Notes: generated by a model from the sequence alone, not told the origin. A stretch of DNA of 64,000 nucleotides from Paraglaciecola sp. L3A3 (GCF_009796765.1 NZ_CP047023.1:5244777-5308776); one strand, 5' to 3'. Positions 1 through 9,520 are shown, counted from the stretch's first letter. A program made the numbers and translations.

Positions 1-1
1 C

Positions 2-340
2 CAAGGTAAAAGTTTCACTCCTCTTATTAAAGGTGATAATGCCGCTTGGCGTCAGGAGGTATTTCTTGAAAACCTATTTACTGACCAAGGCTACCCAAGA
101 CAAGAAGCTTTGCGGACCAAAGAATATAAATATATTCGTTCATTTAGTAAACAAAATGATAGAAGTAAATATTTACCAGGACAAACCGCTGAGACAGGAG
201 AATTACCTATATATGAAGAGTTATATCACCTAGTTAAAGATCCAAGTGAACAGCACAATTTAGCCCTTGATCCAAAATACCAAGCTGTGCTGAAACAATT
301 TAGAGTTAAAACTAGTCAAGTATTGAAGCAGCTTTTATGA
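2..340 (+). CDS. Sulfatase, C-terminal fragment (5' end outside window)
   Basis: The reading frame is open from base 2 and stops at 340, giving about 112 residues of the C-terminus of a type I (formylglycine-dependent) sulfatase. The visible part has features typical of the end of arylsulfatase A-like proteins: a short SFTPLIKG stretch, an ALRTKEYKYIRSF segment (the 'R..ryKYI' strand) and a YHLVKDPSEQHNLA segment matching the common 'LYDLxxDPxExxNLA' tail. The catalytic Cys/Ser motif lies outside the window. Such enzymes remove sulfate esters from polysaccharides. The position directly before a fucosidase suggests a sulfated fucan-type substrate, which is inference. Confidence 0.85.
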   Translation, partial: QGKSFTPLIKGDNAAWRQEVFLENLFTDQGYPRQEALRTKEYKYIRSFSKQNDRSKYLPGQTAETGELPIYEELYHLVKDPSEQHNLALDPKYQAVLKQFRVKTSQVLKQLL

Positions 341-413
341 GAGTAAAGTCATAGTAAATATGTGACTTAATTATCAGCAACTAAATTTAATTAATAATTT
401 ACAGGAATAGAAA

Positions 414-2285
414 GTGAAGAAAACAATAAGAGGTTTATTTGTTGTTAAGATGCTTGCGATTGGCGCTGCACTAATTATTAGTGGGTGCTCAGAAAAACAG
501 CAGAACAAAATTCAACAGGGGGATGATAACTGGATAGTTTTTGATATAAACCAGTCCGCATCACAACAAAAACAAACAACTTGGCAGTTTGAATTAAATA
601 TACCAGCTAAATACGATGTTCAAATTATTAGTGAAATATTAGAGCAAGAGTCGACGAATTCAGCAGTGCCTGATGTGAATGTTGCGATAGATGGTATTGA
701 GATAGCAGCTGAGCTTAAGCATAGTTTTAGAATTATGTCCGACAACAAACCGCTTAATGTATTTGAGTTTCAAACAGCCCATGAGTTTAAAAAAGACGGT
801 GAACATTCTCTTTCAGTTACTCTTGATAAAAATGTTAAACAGGTTCGTTTAGTACCTAACTATAAAAACCCACTGGGTAGCGGTGATTTTCATAAAGAAT
901 GGTTAACCATGCATGAGTCTCCAGAAAAACAAGCCGCTTTAAAGTGGTTTAAGGATGCTCGTTTCGGTATGTTTATACACTGGGGACTCTACTCTGGAGC
1001 AGCCGGTGAATGGAAAGGTACACGTATAAAAAAGTCGCCGATCCCAGGGCCTGGTGTAGCTGAATGGTTAATGTTCAAATTTCAAATATCTCGTGAAGAG
1101 TATGCTGAGTTAGCAAAAGCCTTTAACCCTGATAAATCTTTTGCTCAGAATATTGCGCGCTTAGCTAAAGATGCTGGCATGAAGTATGTAGTGATTACCA
1201 GTAAACATCATGATGGTTTTGCTTTGTTTGATTCAAAAGTTTCAGAATTCGACATGGTAGATGCGACGCCCTACAAAGCAGATTTAATTAAAGAGCTTTA
1301 CGATGCAGTACTCGCCGAAGGCCTAGAATTTGGCGTGTATTATTCTCATGGTAATGATTGGACAGATGGTACTGATGGTAACTATGCCGAAGTTAAAAAG
1401 ACAAATGACAAGTTAGGTGTATTTACATCATATAAAGGTAAAAACCTATGGGATCCTAGCCCTAATAGTCATAGCGAATATTTACAAAGTAAAGCTTACC
1501 CCCAAGTTGCTGAGTTAATTAATTTACTGCCTAAACTACGAGTCATATGGTTTGACGGTGACGGCTTAATTACCGAGAAGCAAGCCTTTGATTTTTATAA
1601 ACTTGCTTACGATATGAATCCTAATATTTTAGTGAATCGTAGAGTGGGTTATGACTTTGGCGACTACCTTGACGCCGGCGATAATGTGATCCCCTCAGCT
1701 GATGACAACCTTGAAAAACATTGGGAGACAGCCGGCACAACTAATAATTCTTGGGGATATAACGATCAAGATTTTGATTGGAAATCAACCAAGGAACTGC
1801 TCTATTATTTTATCGACATTACCTCTAAAGGCGGAAATTACCTGTTAAATATTGGACCAGATGGAAAAGGCCATGTGCCAGCAGAAAGTGCTAAAGGATT
1901 ACGAGAAATGGGGCAGTGGGTAAAAACCAATAGGGACGCTATTTTTGGCACCACACCTTGGACAGTGCAACGTGAAGGGCAGGATGAAACACTTTTAAAA
2001 GGCACCGGACACAGAGCTGCAAAAGGTTTTGTTCGTAAGTTTACTCAAAATGATTTTTGGTTTACGGCGCGAGAAAATAAAGTATATGCTATGTCACTTG
2101 TGCCAGCTGTAGGAAAAGTGAGTATTAAATCTCTTAATTCAAGTGCTGGTGATATTCAATCTGTGCGGTTGCTTGGCAGTGAGCAGAGTTTAAATTGGCA
2201 GCAAAATGCCAATTCATTAGAAATTGATTTTAGCAATGTTGAAACCGCTGAAAATGGTTATGGGGTTGAAGTTGTATTAAAATAA
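414..2285 (+). CDS. Alpha-L-fucosidase, GH29, lipoprotein
   Basis: A 623-residue secreted glycoside hydrolase of family 29, which releases alpha-L-fucose by a retaining mechanism. The start is GTG at 414 with an AGGAA ribosome site. A signal peptide ends in a lipobox (ISGC, Cys25), so the protein is probably membrane-anchored. Residues about 35-150 form a beta-rich N-terminal region. The GH29 barrel begins near residue 170 with KWFKDARFGMFIHWGLYS, followed by SKHHDGFALFDS and the VIWFDGDG strand, in which Asp381 is the expected nucleophile. It sits downstream of a sulfatase fragment and upstream of a convergent IclR regulator, consistent with degradation of sulfated fucose glycans. Exact substrate is inferred only from neighbours. 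Confidence 0.9.
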   Translation: MKKTIRGLFVVKMLAIGAALIISGCSEKQQNKIQQGDDNWIVFDINQSASQQKQTTWQFELNIPAKYDVQIISEILEQESTNSAVPDVNVAIDGIEIAAELKHSFRIMSDNKPLNVFEFQTAHEFKKDGEHSLSVTLDKNVKQVRLVPNYKNPLGSGDFHKEWLTMHESPEKQAALKWFKDARFGMFIHWGLYSGAAGEWKGTRIKKSPIPGPGVAEWLMFKFQISREEYAELAKAFNPDKSFAQNIARLAKDAGMKYVVITSKHHDGFALFDSKVSEFDMVDATPYKADLIKELYDAVLAEGLEFGVYYSHGNDWTDGTDGNYAEVKKTNDKLGVFTSYKGKNLWDPSPNSHSEYLQSKAYPQVAELINLLPKLRVIWFDGDGLITEKQAFDFYKLAYDMNPNILVNRRVGYDFGDYLDAGDNVIPSADDNLEKHWETAGTTNNSWGYNDQDFDWKSTKELLYYFIDITSKGGNYLLNIGPDGKGHVPAESAKGLREMGQWVKTNRDAIFGTTPWTVQREGQDETLLKGTGHRAAKGFVRKFTQNDFWFTARENKVYAMSLVPAVGKVSIKSLNSSAGDIQSVRLLGSEQSLNWQQNANSLEIDFSNVETAENGYGVEVVLK

Positions 2286-2302
2286 AACGTTTAAATTAGG
2301 AT

Positions 2303-2332
2303 TATGTCAGTCGGTTAAACCTGACTGACATA
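2303..2332. terminator. Hairpin between convergent fucosidase and IclR genes
   Basis: A perfect 10-bp inverted repeat (TATGTCAGTC / GACTGACATA, loop 10 nt) lies in the 52-bp gap between two convergent genes. No clear T-run follows on either strand, so it may be a weak bidirectional terminator or a transcript-end stabiliser. Confidence 0.5.
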
Positions 2333-2337
2333 AATCA

Positions 2338-3114
2338 CTAAAAACCGTTATAAGTGTTAGCTAAATCAGATAATTCGGTGGCTGCTTTACGGACAAAAGC
2401 TTCAGTTTTGGCTAGACTTAATGAAATGCCTTTTTCTACTATAAAAGGAACTGTAATACAGGCGATGACTTCTTTAGTTTTCCCTAAAAATATGGGGAAA
2501 GATAAATCGGTTAAGCCTGAAACAATAGGGCTTTTTGACCTAGCGTGGCCTTTTCCTAGTATTCTTTGAATTAAAGCTTCACATTCTGCTCGGTCAAAAT
2601 CATCAGCTGTTTTTTCAAACCAATCAAGTGATTCTTCTCTGACTTCTTCATTCATATAAGATAAAAGTACTCTACCAGAGCCTGTTTTATAAAGGTCAAG
2701 GTGATGCCCAACTCTTACCGAGAGACCAACTATAGCAGGGCTTTGGACTCTGGCAATAACAACCATATGCTGCTGGTTGGCAACAGCAATGTGGCATGAT
2801 TGCATGATGTCAGAAGAAAGTTTTTGCATAATGGGAAATGCGGCTTCTACTAATGTGCCAACAGGTGGCACTTTCATACCTAAGTCAAATAACTTATTGG
2901 TGATATGGAATGAATCTCCGCCTTCGTTTCTTGCCAGGTAACCTCTATGCTCTAGTGCCGCAATCATTCTATAGATTTCGCTTTTAGAGCGTTCTAAAGT
3001 CGTTGATATTTTAGCAAGAGACATAGGCACTTGAACATCCGCTAACAATTCTAATATTTCAAAACCTTTCTCTAATGCTGGGGCAGAATAACTTCGTTTC
3101 TTTTTATCTTCCAT
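2338..3114 (-). CDS. IclR-family transcriptional regulator
   Basis: A 258-residue regulator with the IclR architecture: an N-terminal winged helix-turn-helix at about residues 10-75 (ALEKGFEILELLADV, then KSEIYRMIAALEHRGYL as recognition helix), and a C-terminal effector-binding domain (residues about 85-255) with the typical GLSVRVGHHLDLYKTGSGRVLLSY strand. IclR proteins usually bind a sugar-derived or aromatic ligand and repress, sometimes activate, nearby catabolic genes. Its position between fucosidase, esterase and TonB receptor genes suggests it controls this carbohydrate locus. Palindromes upstream of the esterase and receptor genes are candidate operators. Confidence 0.9.
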   Translation of the reverse strand: MEDKKKRSYSAPALEKGFEILELLADVQVPMSLAKISTTLERSKSEIYRMIAALEHRGYLARNEGGDSFHITNKLFDLGMKVPPVGTLVEAAFPIMQKLSSDIMQSCHIAVANQQHMVVIARVQSPAIVGLSVRVGHHLDLYKTGSGRVLLSYMNEEVREESLDWFEKTADDFDRAECEALIQRILGKGHARSKSPIVSGLTDLSFPIFLGKTKEVIACITVPFIVEKGISLSLAKTEAFVRKAATELSDLANTYNGF

Positions 3115-3347
3115 TTAAAGAATGACCTCGTTTTTTTATTTTCGTGTTCAGAAACTGTTCCGAGCATTTTATAAGTAAATTCATGTTTTTAAAATATTTA
3201 ATTTACCACATAGCTATTACGCTACTTTTTAGATAAATACTCTACATTAATGACAATAAGCTTGTTATTTACTTCCCGTCACTTTTTTAAAAAAGCCTAA
3301 ATATTAAAGGTTCGTTTTGTTAGTTGAATTCTTAAATCTGCTCATTG

Positions 3348-3367
3348 ATGTTTTATATGTGAAATGA
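3348..3367. promoter_or_regulatory. Degenerate operator-like palindrome upstream of esterase gene
   Basis: ATGTTTTATATGTGAAATGA matches 14 of 20 positions of the perfect palindrome found upstream of the TonB receptor gene (4995-5014). It lies 40 bp before the esterase start, so both could bind one regulator, the neighbouring IclR protein being the obvious candidate. Inference from sequence similarity only. Confidence 0.3.
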
Positions 3368-3406
3368 TAGATTGAATTTAAAATACTCAATATCAGTAGG
3401 GATAAA

Positions 3407-4747
3407 ATGAAAATTCTATTAAGTTGTTTATGGCCGACACTTTTTTTAGTGAGTTGTGTAACATCACAAGTTGCAGAAATAGGGGATGTAGAAAAAGAAA
3501 GGGGAAACACAGCTATTTCTCAGTCACTGCCTAGTGTCACACCAGTTTTAGATGGTGTACGTGCAGATATGACTGCCTTAGCCAATGCTACCACTACACC
3601 TAAAGTTTATGATGCGGTAAAAAGAGATAATGGTATTACTGAACTGTATCTTGAAGGGCAACACTATCAAGGTAAGCCTACTAGGATCTTTGCATTATAT
3701 TCGGCGCCTCAGACACCTTATGTTACTAAAAGTGGTGAAATTCCTGCGGTAGTATTAGTACATGGTGGTGGTGGTAGCGCATTCGAACAATGGGTGACCA
3801 AATGGAATGATGCAGGCTTTGCGGCTATTAGTATTGCAGTTGAAGGACAGACTGATCAGAAGGATGCAAACAACAAGTGGCAGAAGCATGCGTTTTCTGG
3901 CCCTGCAAGAGCTGCAATATACGGCGACGCTGATAAACCTATTTCTGAACAATGGATGTACCATGCGGTAAGCGCAACTATTACAGCCCGTAAATTTTTA
4001 GCATCTCAGCCCAATATTAGTAAAAGCGATATTGGCCTGTCTGGTATTTCATGGGGAGGGGTTATCACTTCTACTGTAATTGGCTTTGATCCTTCATTTA
4101 AATTTGCTATCCCAGTTTATGGTAATGGCTTTCTCGATCAGATGGACAACCAATATGGTCGCAGCTTGGCTGAAAACTTATCCTATAAAAATGTTTGGGA
4201 GCCAGGACTAAATATTGAACAATATAAAAACCCTTCATTGTGGCTGACATGGCGAAATGACGTACATTTTGCATTAGATGCTCAAGCAAAAACATATGGA
4301 TTATTAAGTAATAATGTTGCTAATTCTATCAAGTTGGGTATTAGGCACGGACATATAGCTGGGTGGAAACAACCTGAGTCCTACTTTTTTGCTCATCAGG
4401 TTATTAATAATAATGCAAGTTGGGTAGAGAGCCGTGATCTAATCTTGACTGAAGATAATACAGCATCAGCTACCTTTCAAATTAAACTTAGCCCACAAAT
4501 GTATACGGTGCAAAGCGCCAAGGTAAATTTCACTGCAGGGCAAGGACATACAGGACCAGCAAGTTGGCAAGAAATGTCCGCTAGTTGGCGTGTAAAGTCA
4601 AACGGTACGATCACTGTCGAGTTTGAAAATATGCCTAAAGACGTAACCCATTGGTTTATCAACATAGAGGTTGATATAAAGAGCGATAGCCAAAAAATTG
4701 ATGAAGCATTGACAGTTAGTAGCGCGGTATATTCAGCCAATACCTAA
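3407..4747 (+). CDS. Alpha/beta-hydrolase lipoprotein (acetyl esterase-like)
   Basis: A 446-residue secreted hydrolase. The signal peptide ends in a lipobox (FLVSC, Cys17). The alpha/beta-hydrolase core shows an oxyanion-hole region VVLVHGGGGSAFEQW (about residue 115-130), the nucleophile elbow GISWGG with Ser215, and a late histidine segment GIRHGHIAGW. This pattern resembles the dienelactone hydrolase / acetyl-xylan esterase group found in polysaccharide loci, so removal of acyl groups from glycans is plausible. About 90 C-terminal residues form an extra beta-rich region that could be a carbohydrate-binding or Ig-like domain. The gene is followed by a strong terminator, so it is probably transcribed alone. 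Substrate is not determined by the sequence. Confidence 0.75.
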   Translation: MKILLSCLWPTLFLVSCVTSQVAEIGDVEKERGNTAISQSLPSVTPVLDGVRADMTALANATTTPKVYDAVKRDNGITELYLEGQHYQGKPTRIFALYSAPQTPYVTKSGEIPAVVLVHGGGGSAFEQWVTKWNDAGFAAISIAVEGQTDQKDANNKWQKHAFSGPARAAIYGDADKPISEQWMYHAVSATITARKFLASQPNISKSDIGLSGISWGGVITSTVIGFDPSFKFAIPVYGNGFLDQMDNQYGRSLAENLSYKNVWEPGLNIEQYKNPSLWLTWRNDVHFALDAQAKTYGLLSNNVANSIKLGIRHGHIAGWKQPESYFFAHQVINNNASWVESRDLILTEDNTASATFQIKLSPQMYTVQSAKVNFTAGQGHTGPASWQEMSASWRVKSNGTITVEFENMPKDVTHWFINIEVDIKSDSQKIDEALTVSSAVYSANT

Positions 4748-4764
4748 TCGGCTCGAAAGCCATT

Positions 4765-4803
4765 CTCCGCAGTATTACTAACCTGCGGGGACACTTTTTT
4801 CTG
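4765..4803 (+). terminator. Rho-independent terminator after esterase gene
   Basis: A GC-rich stem (CCGCAG at 4767-4772 pairing CTGCGG at 4783-4788) is followed within six bases by a run of T, the standard intrinsic terminator layout on the + strand. Confidence 0.7.
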
Positions 4804-4994
4804 GTTTATCTAATGACAGATGCTGAGGCCCATTCTCATTCTCATAGTCAAAAGATTACTTAAATACGTTATTTTGCATGTATTTAGTCTATTACTCAAT
4901 AAACATGTGTATTTTACACCCGCTCCTAACTCATTATAAATTAAGTCTTTTTTATTAAATTCAAAACTTCTTATAAAAATATATCAAATACCTC

Positions 4995-5014
4995 TTGTTT
5001 CAAATGTGAAACAA
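4995..5014. promoter_or_regulatory. Perfect 20-bp palindrome upstream of TonB receptor gene
   Basis: TTGTTTCA-AATG-TGAAACAA has two perfect 8-bp arms and a 4-bp spacer. It ends 70 bp before the ATG of the TonB-dependent receptor, a typical operator position. A degenerate relative precedes the esterase gene. The local IclR regulator is the likeliest ligand. It also overlaps an upstream GTG codon (5006) that could be mistaken for the receptor start. Confidence 0.5.
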
Positions 5015-5083
5015 CGTTTATTATACAGAAACATTCAAAAAGAACACATAAAACAAACAAAAAATTCACATCGGAGCGGCAAA

Positions 5084-7822
5084 ATGTCTTTAACCATTCA
5101 CAAAAAGAATAAGCTAACCAGTGCTATATCAATGGCAATATTTTCAATTGGGGCGTTAAGTGTAAATCTTGTTTCAGCCCAAGAATCCAACCAAACCGCA
5201 GAAAATGATGGCCTTGAAGTCATCGAAGTAACGGGTAGCATGCGTGCAAGTTATGAAGGTGCAATTGGTGAAAAACGTATAGCGAATACAGTTGTTGAAG
5301 TATTGACCTCAGAAGATATTGGTCAATTTGTGGATGACAGTATTGCTGGTGCTTTACAACGTATGCCCGGTATTCAAATTGAAGAAGATAACGCAGGTAC
5401 TGACGGTGATCGTGTCTCTATACGCGGCTTAGGTCCACAATTTGTAAACTCATCTATTAATGGTCGAACACTTTTATCCTCAGGTAATGAAGCTGGTGGA
5501 TTAAGAAAAATGAATTTTAATGTTTTTCCATCGACCATTCTCAGTGGAGTTCGTGTTGCCAAAGGGCAAACCGCTAGAGATCCTGAAAGTGGTTTGGCGG
5601 GGCAAGTTGATTTGCAAACATTGCGTCCATTGGATCTTGCAAAGCTTGATAAGAAACAACAAACAGGCACCATTTCTTATAAACATGAACAAGGTAAACT
5701 AGGCGATACAGACGGCGGCTTAATTGATGGTGTTTTTGCTTGGAGAAATGAAGCAAAAGATATTGGTTTCTATTTTGGTGGTGTTGCTGGTGAGTCTGAT
5801 AGATGGACACAACAAGCCAGTGAAACAAAAGTAGTACGAAATCTTTTAGTAGATAATGATGGCGATGGGCTTTCAGATGAAACACTTACTGGTGTCAGTG
5901 TTCCGAATGCACATACAGCTAGAACATCCAAGCAAGTTATAACGCGTAAAGCATTTAGTGGAGGCGTTCAATGGCAGCCAAATGAAGATATTAATATTGT
6001 CTACGATGCTACTTTTGCTCGGTTTAACAATGAATCACAAAGAGATAATGGTCAATTAATTTTCAATCCTGTTTGGGGCGCAACTGTGTTTGATGCAGAC
6101 GCAATTAATGTGGATGAAGATAACGTACTTCGCTCAGCTGATTTTAGTCAAACCACAGGCGGAGGAGCTATTCTGAGCAGGGTTCAGGATATGCGCTATT
6201 CAAATTTCACCGATAACTTTATCACTGGTTTAAATGTAGATTGGGTTAAAGGTGATTTAACAACTAATGTGGATATTTACTATTCTGATGTGAAATATTC
6301 ACAAGACTTACGTTTTCCTATTTTTAATAAGAACTTAGATAAGACCCTTGCCACATATGATAATTTTGGGGTGACACCTAAGATAACAACTGGGGCAGAT
6401 AGACTTGATCCAACCGGTTATACCTACCTGCAGTCTGTTATTCGCGAAATTGAACTTGATGGTAAAAATCATGGTGCAACAGTTAAGTTCAATTATATTC
6501 TAGAAAACAACTGGATAGATACGGTTGATTTCGGAGTACATTATGAAAAAACGGATATCCAGTCTTATCGTTCTTTAGCCCCTGGTTATACTAATCCCGA
6601 ACAAGCTGCTGAAATTGCTGCGGCCGCAATAAGTGGTGAAATTGTGGATGACAACTATTTATCTGGTACAGGTTACGGACCTGCTACATGGTTAAAAGCT
6701 GATTTCGATGCAGTCGGTGCTATAGATCCTACGATTTATATAACAGGCATAGATAACATTGGTATTGATGCAGGCGCATCCCATGAAAGTATTGAAGAAA
6801 TATTCTCCTTGTATGCTCAAGCAAATATTGATTCGCAATTAGCTGGTATGTCTTTAACCGGAAATGTAGGGGTAAGGGCAGTTAATACTAAAAATGAAGC
6901 GACCGCATTAACTGTCGGTACCTCGGATGAAGCTATTACTAATACAACCAGTAATGATTACTGGGAATATTTGCCGAGTGTGAATTTTAATCTTGGCTTA
7001 ACAGATGATTCCGCATTAAGGTTTGGTTTTTCTAAAACATTATCTCGCCCAGAATACGCTGAAATGGCGCCTATTATCAGTGGTAACTTGCCTACAGAAT
7101 GTGATACTGAGCTTGAAGATGATTGTCGAGGAAATGCGGTATCAGGTAATCCAACCTTAGATCCAATGACATCGTTAAATTATGATATTACTTATGAGTA
7201 TTATAATGAATATGATGGCGCCGCTATAGCCAGTGTGTTTTATAAAGATGTATCTGATTTTATTATTGATGACTTAACTTTTGATCAAACATTAGTGGGT
7301 CAGCCTCAAGATATATTATTTAATGTAACTCAGCCGGTAAACTTCTCAGATGGTGAAGCAAAAGGATTTGAATTAGGTTTTTATCAACCCTTTGATAAGT
7401 TAATTCCAGCCTTAAAAGGCTTTGGTGTATCAGGTAATTATACAAAAGTTAAAAGTTCATTCGATGAAGATGTAGGTGATTCAGGTTTTGGTTTCCCAGG
7501 TTCATCTGAGAATAACTATAACTTTGTCGGCTTTTATGAAAAAAATGGCTTTGGAGTACGTCTAGCTTATGTATATCGGGATGACTTTTTCCGTAGTTTA
7601 GCAGGACAAGGGTCACAAACGTCAGATGCCCGTTTTACCCGTTACTCTAAAGATATGAGCATCAATATTAGATACGCATTTAATAAAAACTTCTTGGTTA
7701 TGTTCAATGGCACAAACTTATTAGATGACGTACGTCGAGACCACATTGGTATAGAGTCTAAGTATTTAGATTATTTTTATACTGGTAGAGCTTATTCTTT
7801 AACAGCAAGATATAACTTCTAA
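5084..7822 (+). CDS. TonB-dependent outer-membrane receptor
   Basis: A 912-residue outer-membrane transporter, read from ATG 5084 because GGAG lies 9 bases upstream; an in-frame GTG at 5006 would put 26 polar residues before the signal peptide and overlap an operator-like palindrome. Signal peptide: ISMAIFSIGALSVNLVSA. Then a TonB-box-like GLEVIEVTGS, a plug domain (about residues 55-180: VVEVLTSEDIGQFVDD, ALQRMPGIQIEE, VSIRGLGPQFV), a 22-strand barrel and a terminal SLTARYNF ending in Phe, as outer-membrane proteins do. It belongs to the large sugar-type TonB receptors of Alteromonadales. Its neighbours suggest uptake of fucose-containing oligosaccharides. It ends before a strong bidirectional terminator. 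Confidence 0.92.
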   Translation: MSLTIHKKNKLTSAISMAIFSIGALSVNLVSAQESNQTAENDGLEVIEVTGSMRASYEGAIGEKRIANTVVEVLTSEDIGQFVDDSIAGALQRMPGIQIEEDNAGTDGDRVSIRGLGPQFVNSSINGRTLLSSGNEAGGLRKMNFNVFPSTILSGVRVAKGQTARDPESGLAGQVDLQTLRPLDLAKLDKKQQTGTISYKHEQGKLGDTDGGLIDGVFAWRNEAKDIGFYFGGVAGESDRWTQQASETKVVRNLLVDNDGDGLSDETLTGVSVPNAHTARTSKQVITRKAFSGGVQWQPNEDINIVYDATFARFNNESQRDNGQLIFNPVWGATVFDADAINVDEDNVLRSADFSQTTGGGAILSRVQDMRYSNFTDNFITGLNVDWVKGDLTTNVDIYYSDVKYSQDLRFPIFNKNLDKTLATYDNFGVTPKITTGADRLDPTGYTYLQSVIREIELDGKNHGATVKFNYILENNWIDTVDFGVHYEKTDIQSYRSLAPGYTNPEQAAEIAAAAISGEIVDDNYLSGTGYGPATWLKADFDAVGAIDPTIYITGIDNIGIDAGASHESIEEIFSLYAQANIDSQLAGMSLTGNVGVRAVNTKNEATALTVGTSDEAITNTTSNDYWEYLPSVNFNLGLTDDSALRFGFSKTLSRPEYAEMAPIISGNLPTECDTELEDDCRGNAVSGNPTLDPMTSLNYDITYEYYNEYDGAAIASVFYKDVSDFIIDDLTFDQTLVGQPQDILFNVTQPVNFSDGEAKGFELGFYQPFDKLIPALKGFGVSGNYTKVKSSFDEDVGDSGFGFPGSSENNYNFVGFYEKNGFGVRLAYVYRDDFFRSLAGQGSQTSDARFTRYSKDMSINIRYAFNKNFLVMFNGTNLLDDVRRDHIGIESKYLDYFYTGRAYSLTARYNF

Positions 7823-7853
7823 TATAACTCGTACCAACACAAAAATAGTAAAC

Positions 7854-7891
7854 AAAACGCCTTATAGCTGTTAAATGACTTAAGGCGTTTT
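7854..7891. terminator. Bidirectional terminator between TonB receptor and HAD gene
   Basis: An 11-bp stem (AAAACGCCTTA / TAAGGCGTTTT) flanked by A-run and T-run sits between two convergent genes and can act as an intrinsic terminator for both strands. Confidence 0.85.
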
Positions 7892-7899
7892 TTGTTTAA

Positions 7900-8487
7900 T
7901 TAAAGCACTTGGATAATACCATTTTTAACCAAAATACAATCCATATTAGCAGCTTCAGCGGCTTGCCTGCCTATTTCTGTATCTTCAAACACTACACATT
8001 CAGTCGGCTCGACGCCAAGTAACTCCGCCACTCGAAGAAAAGTGTCAGGATGAGGTTTACCATTGGTCACGTCTGAAGCCGTCACCAAAACAGGAATTTT
8101 TTTATCTAAACCAGTTTTGGCCAACACATCTAGAGCATGCTGACGTTCTGAACCTGTACCTATACCCATTTTTAGCTTGCCTTGATAATGATCGACCACA
8201 GCACAGGTTTGCTCAATTATGCTGGGTGTATCTGCGATGGCAGTCCAATATTCACGCTTTTTTGCCGCGACTTCATCTGGATCACAGTTCAAACTAAATT
8301 TATTATTTAACAAAACAGCAATCTGTCTGGTGGGAACACCGCCTAACCCATGCATATACTCAGGATCAAAATCGTAGCCAAAATGTTCACAAGTATTCTG
8401 CCACGCTTTTACATGAGCGCCCATAGAGTCGATTAAGGTGCCGTCCATATCAAAAACGATAGCTTTATAACGAGTCAAATCCAACAT
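7900..8487 (-). CDS. HAD-superfamily phosphatase, YqaB-like
   Basis: A 195-residue haloacid dehalogenase hydrolase. Motif I is FDMDGTLIDS at about residue 12-21 (nucleophile Asp and acid/base Asp), motif II is the GTGS segment near residue 85, motif III includes the GKPHPDTF lysine, and motif IV is VVFEDTEIGRQAA. The cap is the small helical type of the beta-phosphoglucomutase group, and length and motifs closely follow E. coli YqaB, a fructose-1-phosphate phosphatase. Substrate is therefore a small sugar phosphate by family knowledge, not proven here. Convergent with the TonB receptor gene across a shared terminator. Confidence 0.85.
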   Translation of the reverse strand: MLDLTRYKAIVFDMDGTLIDSMGAHVKAWQNTCEHFGYDFDPEYMHGLGGVPTRQIAVLLNNKFSLNCDPDEVAAKKREYWTAIADTPSIIEQTCAVVDHYQGKLKMGIGTGSERQHALDVLAKTGLDKKIPVLVTASDVTNGKPHPDTFLRVAELLGVEPTECVVFEDTEIGRQAAEAANMDCILVKNGIIQVL

Positions 8488-8689
8488 TAATCACAGTTAC
8501 CTTGTAGTTTATAATTCTGCTACAGATTGGCGTTTCCGCTATTTATTTGCAAGTAATGAGTTAAGCTATAATGATATTGATTAAAACTGATTACACTATT
8601 TTACAATCTACTCATATCATTTAGTTTGAATTTTCAGTAGGCTAAACTGTCTATGTTATGAGTACACAAAACAATATACAGGAAAGTTC

Positions 8690-9520
8690 ATGAGCGAAGA
8701 GTCTAACAAGTCATTAGTCCCGCACTTCACTATAGCTGCGGTAGTTATTGCAATTATACTGGCAGTTTTCTTTTGGCCGAGCGAGCCTGAAGTAGAACCT
8801 GCTCCGAAAATAATTGAGCCCGTTTTACAACCAAAAGCGCCTGAGCCAATTGTCGAACCTGAAATAACTGAGCCCGAACCTTATATACCCGAACCAGAGC
8901 CAATCGAAGAGCCTGTTATCGAAGAGCCAATACCAGAGCCTGAACCTTTAGACACAAGTGATGGTACAGTAAAAACTAAGTTACTCACCTTAACTGATTA
9001 TGATGCTTTTGCCCGTTTATTAATTGACGAGTCGCTATTACAAAGATTTGTAGTGATGACTAATACCTTGGCAGATGAAAATATCTCAGCAAGTCATAGT
9101 GTATTAGCTCGTCCAGAAAAGGCTTTTCGTACATACAGACAAGCAGATAAAGACTGGATTGACCCCGCTAGTTACAAGCGTTACACCCCCTATATTGATA
9201 TATTTGATTCAATCGAAACAGCCTCTTTACTCGAGTTATATCAAGAGTACAAACCTGCTATCGATGACATTTTTGCAGAAATCAGCAGCCCTAGTGACGA
9301 CTTCGAAGAAAAGCTGGTTGAAGCCTTAGATATTTTACTTGATACCCCTGAAGTACCAGCACCTGTCGAAGTTTATACCGACAGTGTGATGTTTAAATTT
9401 GCCGATGAAAGATTAGAAAAGCTTTCAGCGCCACAAAAACAACTATTACGCACCGGCCCAGAAAACATGCGCCGAATTAAAGCTAAATTACGCGAAATTA
9501 AACAAGCTTTTGAACAATAG
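8690..9520 (+). CDS. DUF3014 family membrane-anchored protein
   Basis: A 276-residue protein with a short cytoplasmic N-terminus, one membrane segment (about residues 12-30, FTIAAVVIAIILAVFFW), then about 60 residues very rich in Pro and Glu (repeated 'EPEP/IEEP' units) that would form an extended periplasmic linker, and a C-terminal globular region (about 100-276) with LLTLTDYDAFARLLIDE, LLQRFVVMTNTLA and YTPYIDIFD segments. This matches my recollection of the DUF3014 family, whose function is unknown. The charged, proline-rich stalk suggests it spans part of the periplasm or envelope. Monocistronic by context. Confidence 0.75.
   Translation: MSEESNKSLVPHFTIAAVVIAIILAVFFWPSEPEVEPAPKIIEPVLQPKAPEPIVEPEITEPEPYIPEPEPIEEPVIEEPIPEPEPLDTSDGTVKTKLLTLTDYDAFARLLIDESLLQRFVVMTNTLADENISASHSVLARPEKAFRTYRQADKDWIDPASYKRYTPYIDIFDSIETASLLELYQEYKPAIDDIFAEISSPSDDFEEKLVEALDILLDTPEVPAPVEVYTDSVMFKFADERLEKLSAPQKQLLRTGPENMRRIKAKLREIKQAFEQ

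Noticed and set aside
5006..5083. Upstream GTG start for the TonB receptor (26 extra residues)
   Set aside because: No ribosome site, would place a polar stretch before the signal peptide and overlaps a perfect operator-like palindrome; ATG 5084 has GGAG at the right distance.
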